Source: Actinomycetales bacterium (lineage in GTDB: Bacteria; Actinomycetota; Actinomycetes; Actinomycetales; JAHECE01). From it: a stretch of DNA of 21,602 bases. The translations under genes were made by a program, and so were the position numbers. The notes beneath the pieces are model-generated. The model did not search any database, was not told the origin of the DNA, and saw only the letters and a list, made by a program, of their open reading frames with translations. Below are positions 1-5,519 of the stretch, piece after piece; the first letter of the stretch is position 1; every line of letters begins with the position of its first letter. The stretch spans positions 1 through 21,602 of the forward strand of contig JAHECE010000013.1 of assembly GCA_024641895.1 (NCBI GenBank). The letters run 5' to 3'.

Positions 1-1
1 G

Positions 2-790
2 CGCGTCCAGCACCTCCGGGCGGCCAAGGCGCGGGGGACCCGGCTGACCATGCTCACCGCTTACGACGTGCCGACCGCGCGGATCTTCGACGCGGCCGGC
101 GTCGACATGCTGCTGGTCGGTGACTCGATGGGCGACAACATGCTCGGGCACCCGAGCACGATCCCCGTGACCGTGGACGAGATGATCCCCGCCGTGCGCG
201 CTGTCTCCCGGGCCTCGAAGCGCGCGATGGTCGTCGCCGACCTGCCCTTCGGCAGCTACGAGGCAAGCCCGGAACAAGCCTTCGCGACCGCCGCACGGAT
301 GCTCAAGGAAGGCGGTGCCCACGCCGTCAAGGTCGAGGGTGGTGAACGCCTGGTCGCCAGCGTCCGGCTGCTGACCGGAGCGGGGATCCCCGTCGTCGGC
401 CACCTGGGATTCACCCCGCAGTCCGAGAACATGATCGGCGGCAAGCGTGTGCAGGGCAGGGGCGACGCGGCCGCCGAGAAGCTCGTCACGGACGCCCTGG
501 CGCTGCAGGCAGCCGGCGCGATCGCGGTCGTCCTCGAGATGGTCCCGGCGCCGGTGTCCGACGCGGTGACGCAGGCCCTCGAGATCCCGACCATCGGGAT
601 CGGCGCCGGCGCCGGCTGCGACGGGCAGGTGCTGGTCTGGCTCGACATGGCCGGCATGGGCGACTGGTCGCCGCGCTTCGCCAAGCGCTTCGCGGAGATC
701 GGTGCCGCGCTGAGGTCCGCGGCCGACGACTACGTGGGCGAGGTCCGGGGCGGCACGTTCCCGGCACAGCAGCACACGTACGCCGAGTAG
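2..790 (+). CDS. panB: 3-methyl-2-oxobutanoate hydroxymethyltransferase, 5' partial
   Basis: PanB transfers a hydroxymethyl group from 5,10-methylene-THF to alpha-ketoisovalerate to give ketopantoate, the first committed step of pantothenate and CoA synthesis, in the cytoplasm. The frame is open from base 2 and reads RVQHLRAAKARGTRLTMLTA before the first internal ATG at 50. That stretch is the usual PanB N-terminal region, so the true start lies left of the window. Family hallmarks are LLVGDSMGDN and ADLPFGSY (metal-binding Asp residues), KVEGG, and the C-terminal EIPTIGIGAGAGCDGQVLVW block. The C-terminus FPAQQHTYAE is normal for the family. About 262 residues are visible, close to full length. 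The next gene is convergent. Confidence 0.95.
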   Translation, partial: RVQHLRAAKARGTRLTMLTAYDVPTARIFDAAGVDMLLVGDSMGDNMLGHPSTIPVTVDEMIPAVRAVSRASKRAMVVADLPFGSYEASPEQAFATAARMLKEGGAHAVKVEGGERLVASVRLLTGAGIPVVGHLGFTPQSENMIGGKRVQGRGDAAAEKLVTDALALQAAGAIAVVLEMVPAPVSDAVTQALEIPTIGIGAGAGCDGQVLVWLDMAGMGDWSPRFAKRFAEIGAALRSAADDYVGEVRGGTFPAQQHTYAE

Positions 791-797
791 GGCGCCG

Positions 798-827
798 GCC
801 CGGCGGGACGTCCCCCGGGTGCCGGGC
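798..827. terminator. Candidate bidirectional terminator hairpin
   Basis: Arms 798-804 (GCCCGGC) and 821-827 (GCCGGGC) pair over 7 bp and enclose an inner palindrome GGGACGTCCC at 805-814. The structure sits between the convergent panB and a small membrane protein gene. There is no T-tract. A second perfect 14-base palindrome, GCTCAGCGCTGAGC, follows at 832-845 and spans the stop codon of the minus-strand gene. A termination role is inferred from position only. Confidence 0.35.
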
Positions 828-833
828 AGCGGC

Positions 834-1073
834 TCAGCGCTGAGCGCGTGCGCGCACCACGAACAGCGCGACGACCAGCCACGCCAGGCTCGCCGCACAC
901 CAGAAGATGCCCGCGACCCCGATGAGGAGCGAGAGCTCGTTCAGGCTTGACGAGGCCGGTGCGGCGTCTGTCACGAATGCGGCGACGATCACCATGAGTC
1001 CGAAGGCGCTCGCGTAGACCGGCCACCTCAGGGTCCGCCACGGTCGTGCCGTCGCCTTCTCTCCATCGACCAT
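834..1073 (-). CDS. Small two-helix membrane protein, uncharacterised
   Basis: A 79-residue protein of unknown function. The N-terminus (about 1-16) is charged and basic. Two hydrophobic segments at roughly 17-34 and 47-73 are joined by a short polar Ala/Ser-rich loop, and the C-terminus VRARAQR is basic, so an inner-membrane protein with both ends in the cytoplasm is likely. I chose the ATG at 1073 because a purine-rich stretch (GAGAGGA) lies about 8 bases upstream. The frame is open further upstream to an ATG at 1172, but those residues are Arg/Pro-rich and look like spurious translation that would run into the amidase gene end. It lies 46 bases downstream of the amidase gene on the same strand and could be cotranscribed. 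I do not recognise a family. Confidence 0.6.
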   Translation of the reverse strand: MVDGEKATARPWRTLRWPVYASAFGLMVIVAAFVTDAAPASSSLNELSLLIGVAGIFWCAASLAWLVVALFVVRARAQR

Positions 1074-1119
1074 CTCCGGGTCCTCTCGAGAGTGCGGGTA
1101 GGTCTCGCCGACGGTGCGG

Positions 1120-1914
1120 TCAGGCCTGGTCCTCGGCCCACGCGAGGACCCCGGCAGCGACCGCCCGGGCATAGCCGGCGCGACCCTCGGCCGAGGACAT
1201 CAGAGCGGCGTCCTCGCCATTGCGCATCTCCCCCAGCTCGAGGATCACCGTGGGGCGTTCGGCGTGGTTGAGACCCGCAAGATCGGAGCGGAAGGATATC
1301 CCGTCGGGGTAACTCGACGAACGCGTGAGCCCGGCATCCTCCAGGCTGCCGAGGAGGGCCTCAGCCAGCGCGACGGAAGGGATCCCCTGCGCCTCGTTGA
1401 GCGGCGGTTCGGAGACGATCGCGAAGTAGCCGCGCAGGCCTGCGTCCTCGCTGCCGTTCGCGTGGATGGACACGACGACGTCGGCGTCGTTCTCCTGGCC
1501 GAACGTGCCGCGAACGTCGACGCACGGACCGACGCCGTCGTCGCTGTCCCGCGTGAGCAGCACGGTGGCACCCATGGCCTCGAGACGGTCGCGGGTGCGC
1601 AGCGCGACGTCCCAGGTGAACGCATGCTCGGGATAGCCGTCGGCCGTCGCGGTGCCCGTGGTGTTGCAGGCCTTGGTGCCGCCGCGCCCGTCGGGGACGG
1701 CGGCACCGATCTGGTCCGGGCTCGCGGCGTTGCCGCCGTTGTGGCCGGGGTCCAAGGCGACGGTCAACCCGGTCAGGACGCCGCCGCTCGGGCTGGCGCC
1801 GGGAGTCGGCGTGGCATCGTCGCGGAAGACGCCGACGCCGATGATCACGACCCCGAGGGCGACGGCGATGATCGCGAGCCAGCCGAACCCGATGGATCGC
1901 TTCGGCTCAGCCAT
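1120..1914 (-). CDS. N-acetylmuramoyl-L-alanine amidase, membrane-anchored (Amidase_3)
   Basis: A 264-residue zinc amidase that cleaves the bond between N-acetylmuramic acid and L-alanine in peptidoglycan. A single N-terminal hydrophobic helix (about 10-30) follows the basic MAEPKRS, then a Thr/Pro/Ser linker (33-47) and the catalytic domain, which should face the outside. Visible Amidase_3 motifs are ALDPGH (His58, zinc), PEHAF (Glu96, zinc), SIHAN (His151, zinc) and PTVILELGEM (catalytic Glu226). The spacing fits the family. Its start at 1914 is 56 bases after the stop of the SPOR-like gene on the same strand, so the two may form an operon. A role in cell separation or wall turnover is inferred; the substrate is not shown. 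Confidence 0.9.
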   Translation of the reverse strand: MAEPKRSIGFGWLAIIAVALGVVIIGVGVFRDDATPTPGASPSGGVLTGLTVALDPGHNGGNAASPDQIGAAVPDGRGGTKACNTTGTATADGYPEHAFTWDVALRTRDRLEAMGATVLLTRDSDDGVGPCVDVRGTFGQENDADVVVSIHANGSEDAGLRGYFAIVSEPPLNEAQGIPSVALAEALLGSLEDAGLTRSSSYPDGISFRSDLAGLNHAERPTVILELGEMRNGEDAALMSSAEGRAGYARAVAAGVLAWAEDQA

Positions 1915-1970
1915 CGGTACCTGCCACGGTTGCTTCCGGGGGGCCGGCCTGGGTCGGCTCGGTCTCGTCG

Positions 1971-2162
1971 TCAGTCGTCACCACGCCATGCTCGGTCTGC
2001 CTCGTCCCATGTGTCATTGCGCCGCGCCGCCGTGTCGAGCGCGTGCTGGGCGGCCTCGCGGGTCGGGTACGGGCCGATACGCTTGGTCCACTGGCTGACG
2101 AACCCTTCCTCGACCTCGCGCGTGTCGAGGTTGTAGTAGAACTCCGGCTGCTTCTGCGCCAT
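1971..2162 (-). CDS. Small SPOR-like domain protein
   Basis: A 63-residue soluble protein. It contains FYYNLDTREVEEG, then RIGPYPTREAAQHAL, the spacing seen in small actinobacterial proteins annotated as SPOR-domain proteins (SPOR domains bind denuded peptidoglycan glycan strands). No signal peptide or membrane helix is visible, which is odd for a peptidoglycan binder, so the SPOR assignment may be only a fold-level resemblance. The start ATG at 2162 is preceded by GGAAGG at a suitable distance; an in-frame ATG five codons upstream overlaps that site and is less likely. The gene is divergent from map and precedes the amidase gene on the same strand, a context that fits a wall-related role. 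Confidence 0.7.
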   Translation of the reverse strand: MAQKQPEFYYNLDTREVEEGFVSQWTKRIGPYPTREAAQHALDTAARRNDTWDEADRAWRGDD

Positions 2163-2225
2163 CTCGCGCCTTCCCATGAGCCTGTGGCGCCCCGGACCGA
2201 CGTCGGCACGCTGCCGCCGGTTCCG

Positions 2226-2231
2226 TAGACT
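2226..2231 (+). promoter_or_regulatory. -10 element of a probable leaderless map transcript
   Basis: TAGACT (TANNNT type) is followed by six C residues and then the ATG of map at 2238. This 6-base gap from the -10 box would put transcription start on the A of the start codon. There is no Shine-Dalgarno sequence before the ATG. I see no convincing -35 box. Leaderless mRNAs with a TANNNT box just upstream of the start are common in actinobacteria. Confidence 0.6.
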
Positions 2232-2237
2232 CCCCCC

Positions 2238-3110
2238 ATGGTCGCAACCACCGCGCCGGTCGGGAGCCTGGTTCCGGGCCGGATCTCGCCCCGGCGCCCG
2301 GTCCCGGCCTCGATCGCGCGTCCCGAGTACGTCGGCAGGCCCGCCCCGCAGCCGTTCACCGGCAGCGAGGTGAAGGACGCCGAGACGATCGACCGGATCC
2401 GTCGCGCAGCCCGCCTGGCGGCGCAGGCGCTGGAGGAGGTCGGCCGCGCGGTCGCCCCAGGAGTGAGCACCGACCGGCTCGACGCCATCGGGCACGAGTT
2501 CCTGCTCGACCACGGCGCCTACCCCTCGACGCTCGGGTACCGAAGCTTCCCCAAATCCCTGTGCACGTCGTTGAACGAGGTCATCTGCCACGGCATCCCG
2601 GACTCGACCGTCATGGCCGAGGGCGACATCGTCAACGTCGACATCACCGCGTTCCTCGACGGAGTGCACGGGGACAACAACGCGATGTTCGCCGTCGGGG
2701 AGATCGACACCGAGTCCCAGGCCCTCATCGACGTCACGCGCGAGTCGCTGGCCCGCGCGATCAAGGCGGTGCGGCCCGGCCGGCAGATCAACACCATCGG
2801 CCGCGTGATCGAGTCCTACGCCAGGCGCTTCGGGTACGGCGTCGTCCGTGAGTTCACCGGGCACGGCGTCGGGGAGGCGTTCCACTCGGGGCTGGTCATT
2901 CCCCACTACGACTCGGCACCCGAGTACGCCACGCTCATCGAGGCGGGCATGGTGTTCACGATCGAGCCGATGCTGACGCTGGGCTCGGCCGAGTGGCGCA
3001 TGTGGGAGGACGGCTGGACGGTCGTCACCGCCGACCGCAGCCGCAGCGCGCAGTTCGAGCACACGCTCCTCGTGACGCCGACCGGCGCCGAGATCCTCAC
3101 CCTGCCCTGA
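2238..3110 (+). CDS. map: Methionine aminopeptidase, type I with N-terminal extension
   Basis: Removes the initiator methionine from nascent proteins after deformylation; peptide deformylase is encoded near the right end of this window. The protein has 290 residues. The catalytic pita-bread domain shows all five metal ligands: Asp135 (NVDIT), Asp146 (GVHGDNN), His209 (TGHGVGE), Glu243 (FTIEPM) and Glu274 (FEHTL), plus the substrate-side His118 (CHGIPD). The first 45 residues form a Pro/Arg-rich extension ending in RPEYVGRPAP, typical of the MetAP1c class such as M. tuberculosis MapB. The start is fixed by the TAGACT box six bases upstream, which implies a leaderless mRNA. It is divergent from the SPOR-like gene. 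Confidence 0.96.
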   Translation: MVATTAPVGSLVPGRISPRRPVPASIARPEYVGRPAPQPFTGSEVKDAETIDRIRRAARLAAQALEEVGRAVAPGVSTDRLDAIGHEFLLDHGAYPSTLGYRSFPKSLCTSLNEVICHGIPDSTVMAEGDIVNVDITAFLDGVHGDNNAMFAVGEIDTESQALIDVTRESLARAIKAVRPGRQINTIGRVIESYARRFGYGVVREFTGHGVGEAFHSGLVIPHYDSAPEYATLIEAGMVFTIEPMLTLGSAEWRMWEDGWTVVTADRSRSAQFEHTLLVTPTGAEILTLP

Positions 3111-3124
3111 CCTCGTCGCCCACC

Positions 3125-3976
3125 GTGCTGCACGAGGTCGCCGCCGGCGTCTGGGTGACCACGTCGCCCCTCTACCTGACGACGAGCACGGTGATCGTCG
3201 GACCCGATGGGGACGCACTGGTCGTCGACCCCGGGGTCACGGCCGATGATCTCGAGACGTTGGCCGACCAGATCCGCTCGCACGGCTGGAGCGTCCGGGC
3301 CAGGTTCTCCACCCACCCGCACTGGGATCACCTGCTGTGGTCGCCCCTCCTGGGCGACGTTCCGCGCTGGGCGCTGCCGGAAGCGGTGTCCGTCGCCAGG
3401 GCTCGTCGGGCCGAGCTCCTCGCCGAAGCCGCGGCCGACCTCGGCGACCGACGCGACGCCGAGGTCGCACCGCTGGACGTCGGCTCCTTCGGGGTGCTGA
3501 CGTCGCTGGCCGTCGGCGCGAACACGCTGCCGTGGTCTCCCGTCCCCGCGCTCGTCCACCCGCTGGCCGGGCACGCACCCGGAGGCGCCGCGCTCCTGCT
3601 TCGCGAGCAGCGCATACTCGTCGTAGGCGACATGGTCTCCGACGTCGAGGTCCCGCTGCTCGACCTCGACGCGGCCAACCCGGTGACCGACTACGCCGAC
3701 GCCTTGGAGGAGGTGGCGATGCTCGTCGAGTCGGACGTGGTCGACGTGATCGTCCCCGGCCACGGGCACGTGGCGGACGCCACGGAGGCGCGCCGCCGGC
3801 TGGCGCTCGACCGTCGCTATCTGGCACACCTGCGGGCCCAGCGGTCGTGCAGCGATCCCAGACTCACGCCTGGCTGGCTCCTCGACGCCCACCGCGCCCA
3901 GGTGCGCGCCCTCGCGTTGCGGCGCACCGGTGACGACGGCGCGGCGGCGCGCGCCGGGCGGGAGCGGCCGCGATGA
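3125..3976 (+). CDS. MBL-fold metallo-hydrolase
   Basis: A 283-residue metallo-beta-lactamase-fold enzyme, probably cytoplasmic, of unknown substrate. The fold is shown by VVDPGV (34-38), the zinc motif THPHWDH (63-69), a downstream His in HPLAGHAPGG, the VVGDMVSD motif with a bridging Asp, and VPGHGHV near the C-terminal third. Start: GTG at 3125, 14 bases after the map stop, gives the expected N-terminus LHEVAAGVWVTTSP; no strong ribosome site is visible, so the start is uncertain and coupling to map is possible. The stop overlaps the next gene's start (ATGA). The family covers glyoxalase-II-like, quinolinase-like and lactonase enzymes, and the sequence does not decide among them. Confidence 0.88.
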   Translation: MLHEVAAGVWVTTSPLYLTTSTVIVGPDGDALVVDPGVTADDLETLADQIRSHGWSVRARFSTHPHWDHLLWSPLLGDVPRWALPEAVSVARARRAELLAEAAADLGDRRDAEVAPLDVGSFGVLTSLAVGANTLPWSPVPALVHPLAGHAPGGAALLLREQRILVVGDMVSDVEVPLLDLDAANPVTDYADALEEVAMLVESDVVDVIVPGHGHVADATEARRRLALDRRYLAHLRAQRSCSDPRLTPGWLLDAHRAQVRALALRRTGDDGAAARAGRERPR

Positions 3977-4281
3977 CCTGGCTGGGGTGGGTGCTCGGCA
4001 CCGTCGTGCTGGCAGTCGCGGTCGACCGCATGGCCGTCTGGGCCGAGGCGCGTGGCTGGATCTACCGGCGGCGCCGATCCCCAGAGCCACGAGGCGGAGG
4101 CGGCCCCCTGGGCGATGTCTTCGAGCTCTTCCAGCCGAGCCGCCAGCACCTGGTCGCCGAGCGCGACCGCCAACGGCTGACCATCGCGCAGCGAGAGTCG
4201 GACGAACCACAGCCAGAGATCGACCTCGACGGGGGAACCGCGCGCCTCTCCCCGCCGCCCCCACGAGATCCCATGAACTGA
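3973..4281 (+). CDS. DUF6191-like small membrane protein
   Basis: A 102-residue protein with one N-terminal hydrophobic helix (about 2-20) followed by a basic, Gly-rich cytoplasmic-type region. The middle segment GDVFELFQPSRQHLVAERDRQ and the later IDLDGGTARL resemble the arrangement in the actinobacterial family DUF6191 as I know it: a phrase on FxPSxxHxxxE, then a short Asp-rich strand near the C-terminus. The function of that family is unknown. Its ATG overlaps the stop of the MBL hydrolase by ATGA, so the two are translationally coupled. I am fairly sure it is a real gene and less sure of the family name. Confidence 0.75.
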   Translation: MTWLGWVLGTVVLAVAVDRMAVWAEARGWIYRRRRSPEPRGGGGPLGDVFELFQPSRQHLVAERDRQRLTIAQRESDEPQPEIDLDGGTARLSPPPPRDPMN

Positions 4282-4556
4282 CGTCGGCCAGGCCCTCGGC
4301 CGACCCCGGCGGCTCCCGGCACCGGCCACCGCACGCGCCGTGGCTCGCTGACCCCTCCGTGCCCGAACCACTGACCTGCAGTCTCGCGCCGTTCAGAAGC
4401 CTGCCGACGGCCTCGCGAGCGGCAGGATCACGCGACTCGGGGGCACTTTTCCCAGTGATGGCGCCGAATCCGATTGCGGACTTGTTGCGGCTTTGCGCGG
4501 ATCCGTGCGGTTCTGGCTCTCGGCGACACCGGGCCAACGGTGGAAAGATACTCGTA
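4282..4556. other. Intergenic region upstream of the small RNA; no gene seen
   Basis: No convincing coding frame. Just after the DUF6191-like stop, GTCGGCC (4283-4289) and GGCCGAC (4298-4304) can form a 7-bp hairpin that may end the upstream transcript; there is no T-tract. The right end is less GC-rich and contains the likely promoter of the small RNA: GATACT at 4547-4552, with a weak -35 match GCGACA at 4523-4528, 18 bases upstream of it. Two TTGCGG copies occur near 4474-4491; I could not assign a role to them. Confidence 0.5.
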
Positions 4557-4640
4557 ACGGGCTAGCCGACCCCCCCCAGGTGGGCCCGTAGAAGCGTTCC
4601 GCCCCCCGGCCTAGGCCGGGGGGCGGCGCTGTTTCTGGAG
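4557..4640 (+). ncRNA. Candidate 6C-type small RNA
   Basis: A short transcript unit with two C-rich hairpins. GATACT (4547-4552) is a good -10 box, placing the start near 4557-4559. First hairpin: ACGGGC (4557-4562) pairs with GCCCGT (4584-4589), and its loop carries a run of eight C. Second hairpin: AGCG (4593-4596) with CGCT (4627-4630) around a strong inner stem that includes CCCCCC, followed by GTTTCTGG. Actinobacterial 6C RNAs (Rfam 6C motif) are defined by two stem-loops, each with at least six C, so the layout fits. In M. tuberculosis such an RNA is thought to act by pairing its C-rich loops with G-rich mRNAs. I have not matched the consensus base by base, and the second C-run here is mostly paired in the terminator stem, so the family call is moderate. 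Confidence 0.5.
4599..4626 (+). terminator. Intrinsic terminator-like hairpin of the small RNA
   Basis: A perfect 13-bp inverted repeat, arms 4599-4611 (CCGCCCCCCGGCC) and 4614-4626, with a TA at its centre. The outer AGCG/CGCT pairs can lengthen it. It is followed by GCTGTTTCTGG, a short T-rich tail. It is the second hairpin of the candidate small RNA. Confidence 0.6.
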
Positions 4641-5009
4641 CAGTGCCGCGCACTGGACCCGAGCGCCCGGGTCACCTAGACCCCCTCGCCGCAGCGGGCC
4701 GTCGAAGGACACTTTGGGCGGATCTCATAGGCAGCGCACCGAGCCACCGGCAACCGGAAGCCCGGTCCCCACCGCAGCGCCGACGTCGTGGGCGCGTAGC
4801 GCGTACGCATGAGCCGAAAGGCCCTTGCCGGTGAGGGCGCGGTTCAGCGCCGCGCCCTCAGCGTAGGTGGCGGCTTCGACAGCCGGCCTGCCCGGGCCGA
4901 GACTGCACTCCCGGGCGGCGGACATCGCGATGAGACCCAGACTCGCGCCGACCGTCTGCGGACAGCACGCCCCCTCGCAGGAGCGTTCTCCCCGGCCAGC
5001 GCCCTAAGT
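4641..5009. other. Region between small RNA and rnpB; at most a weak ORF
   Basis: About 370 bases with no gene I can name. The minus strand holds an open frame (4725-4925) described separately. GGGCGCGTAGCGCGTACGC near 4790-4808 is locally self-complementary. On the minus strand this is sequence just downstream of the rnpB 3' end, and I see no classic rnpB terminator with a T-tract; GGAG-AACG-CTCC near 4980-4991 is a short hairpin only. No repeat, tRNA or mobile-element end was found. Confidence 0.4.
4725..4925 (-). pseudogene. Doubtful small ORF or decayed gene remnant downstream of rnpB
   Basis: An open frame of 66 codons from ATG 4925. The in-frame codons upstream stay open to a TAG at the rnpB end. 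The predicted peptide has a protein-like composition (stretches such as VEAATYAEGAALNRAL and ALRAHDVGAAVGTGLPV) without the Arg/Pro excess seen in shadow frames. Third codon positions are only about 80 % G or C by my count, lower than the neighbouring genes. No ribosome binding site is clear. It may be a gene remnant, a real small protein, or chance. I do not recognise it. Confidence 0.2.
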
Positions 5010-5397
5010 GCGGATGAGTCGGCCGATACGCCGGGTTCTGTCCCGGTGCTTGCGCACCGGTGGCGGCCATCCATCTACGACGTGCGTTGCCGCACGCCTC
5101 CAGCGGCCTACCCGGGAGCTCGGGCGGGCAGCCCTCAAACGCTCCCTGTCTGGCCTTGCTCCAGGTGGGGTTTACCTAGCCGCACCGGTCACCCGATGCG
5201 CTGGTGGTCTCTTGCACCACCGTTTCACCCTTACCGGGTCTGGTTGCCCAGGCCCGGCGGTCTGCTTTCTGTGGCACTGTCCCGCGGGTCACCCCGGGTG
5301 GGTGTTACCCACCACCCTGCCCTACGGAGCCCGGACGTTCCTCGGCGGGTCGGGTCTGATGACCCGCCCGACGCGACCGCCTGGCCGACTCATCCGC
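5010..5397 (-). ncRNA. rnpB: RNase P RNA, bacterial type A
   Basis: The catalytic RNA of RNase P, which matures the 5' ends of tRNAs. The ends pair perfectly over 15 bases: GCGGATGAGTCGGCC at the 5' end (5397-5383) with GGCCGACTCATCCGC at the 3' end (5024-5010), forming P1. Conserved blocks on the minus strand are GAGGAACGTCCGGGCTCC (5' half of P4), ACAGTGCCACAGAAAGCAGACCGCC, GGTAAGGGTGAAACGGTGGTGCAAGAGACC in two consecutive parts, and the 3' CAGAACCCGGCGTATCGGCC. The length of about 388 nt suits actinobacterial type A RNAs. A TAGGCT -10 box ends exactly 6 bases before the inferred 5' end, which supports the boundary. Confidence 0.96.
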
Positions 5398-5403
5398 GAA
5401 CCC

Positions 5404-5409
5404 AGCCTA
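5404..5409 (-). promoter_or_regulatory. -10 box of rnpB
   Basis: TAGGCT on the minus strand, followed by the six bases GGGTTC and then the inferred first base of rnpB at 5397. The geometry equals that of the map promoter. The -35 region is GC-rich with no clear match. Confidence 0.55.
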
Positions 5410-5480
5410 GCCGCCCCCGGGCCGAATGCATCATTCGTCGGCGCTGGAGGCCTCGACCGCCGAGTCATGACGCTTCGGCG

Positions 5481-5509
5481 CAGGGGCAGGGGCAGGGGCA
5501 GGGGCAGGG
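5481..5509 (+). repeat. Hexanucleotide tandem repeat (CAGGGG), potential G-quadruplex
   Basis: Almost five perfect copies of CAGGGG in tandem. The plus strand therefore carries four GGGG runs separated by CA, plus a GGG, a textbook G-quadruplex pattern with 2-base loops. It lies just past the 3' end of the RNase H/phosphatase gene (stop at 5520) and about 75 bases upstream of the rnpB promoter, so a minus-strand transcript running out of the RNase H gene would carry the C-rich complement. Confidence 0.9.
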
Positions 5510-5519
5510 CTCGCGGGGG

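Noticed and set aside
1907..2014. Possible short extra gene between the SPOR-like and amidase genes on the minus strand
   Set aside because: The open frame overlaps both the SPOR-like 3' end and the amidase start, has no ribosome site, and no recognisable pattern.
2906..4537. Minus-strand open frame of 543 codons
   Set aside because: It is antisense to map, the MBL hydrolase and the DUF6191-like gene, all with clear motifs. Its composition is Arg/Gly-rich.
5481..5509. CRISPR-like or mobile-element repeat
   Set aside because: It is a simple 6-base tandem repeat with no spacers, inverted ends or associated genes.
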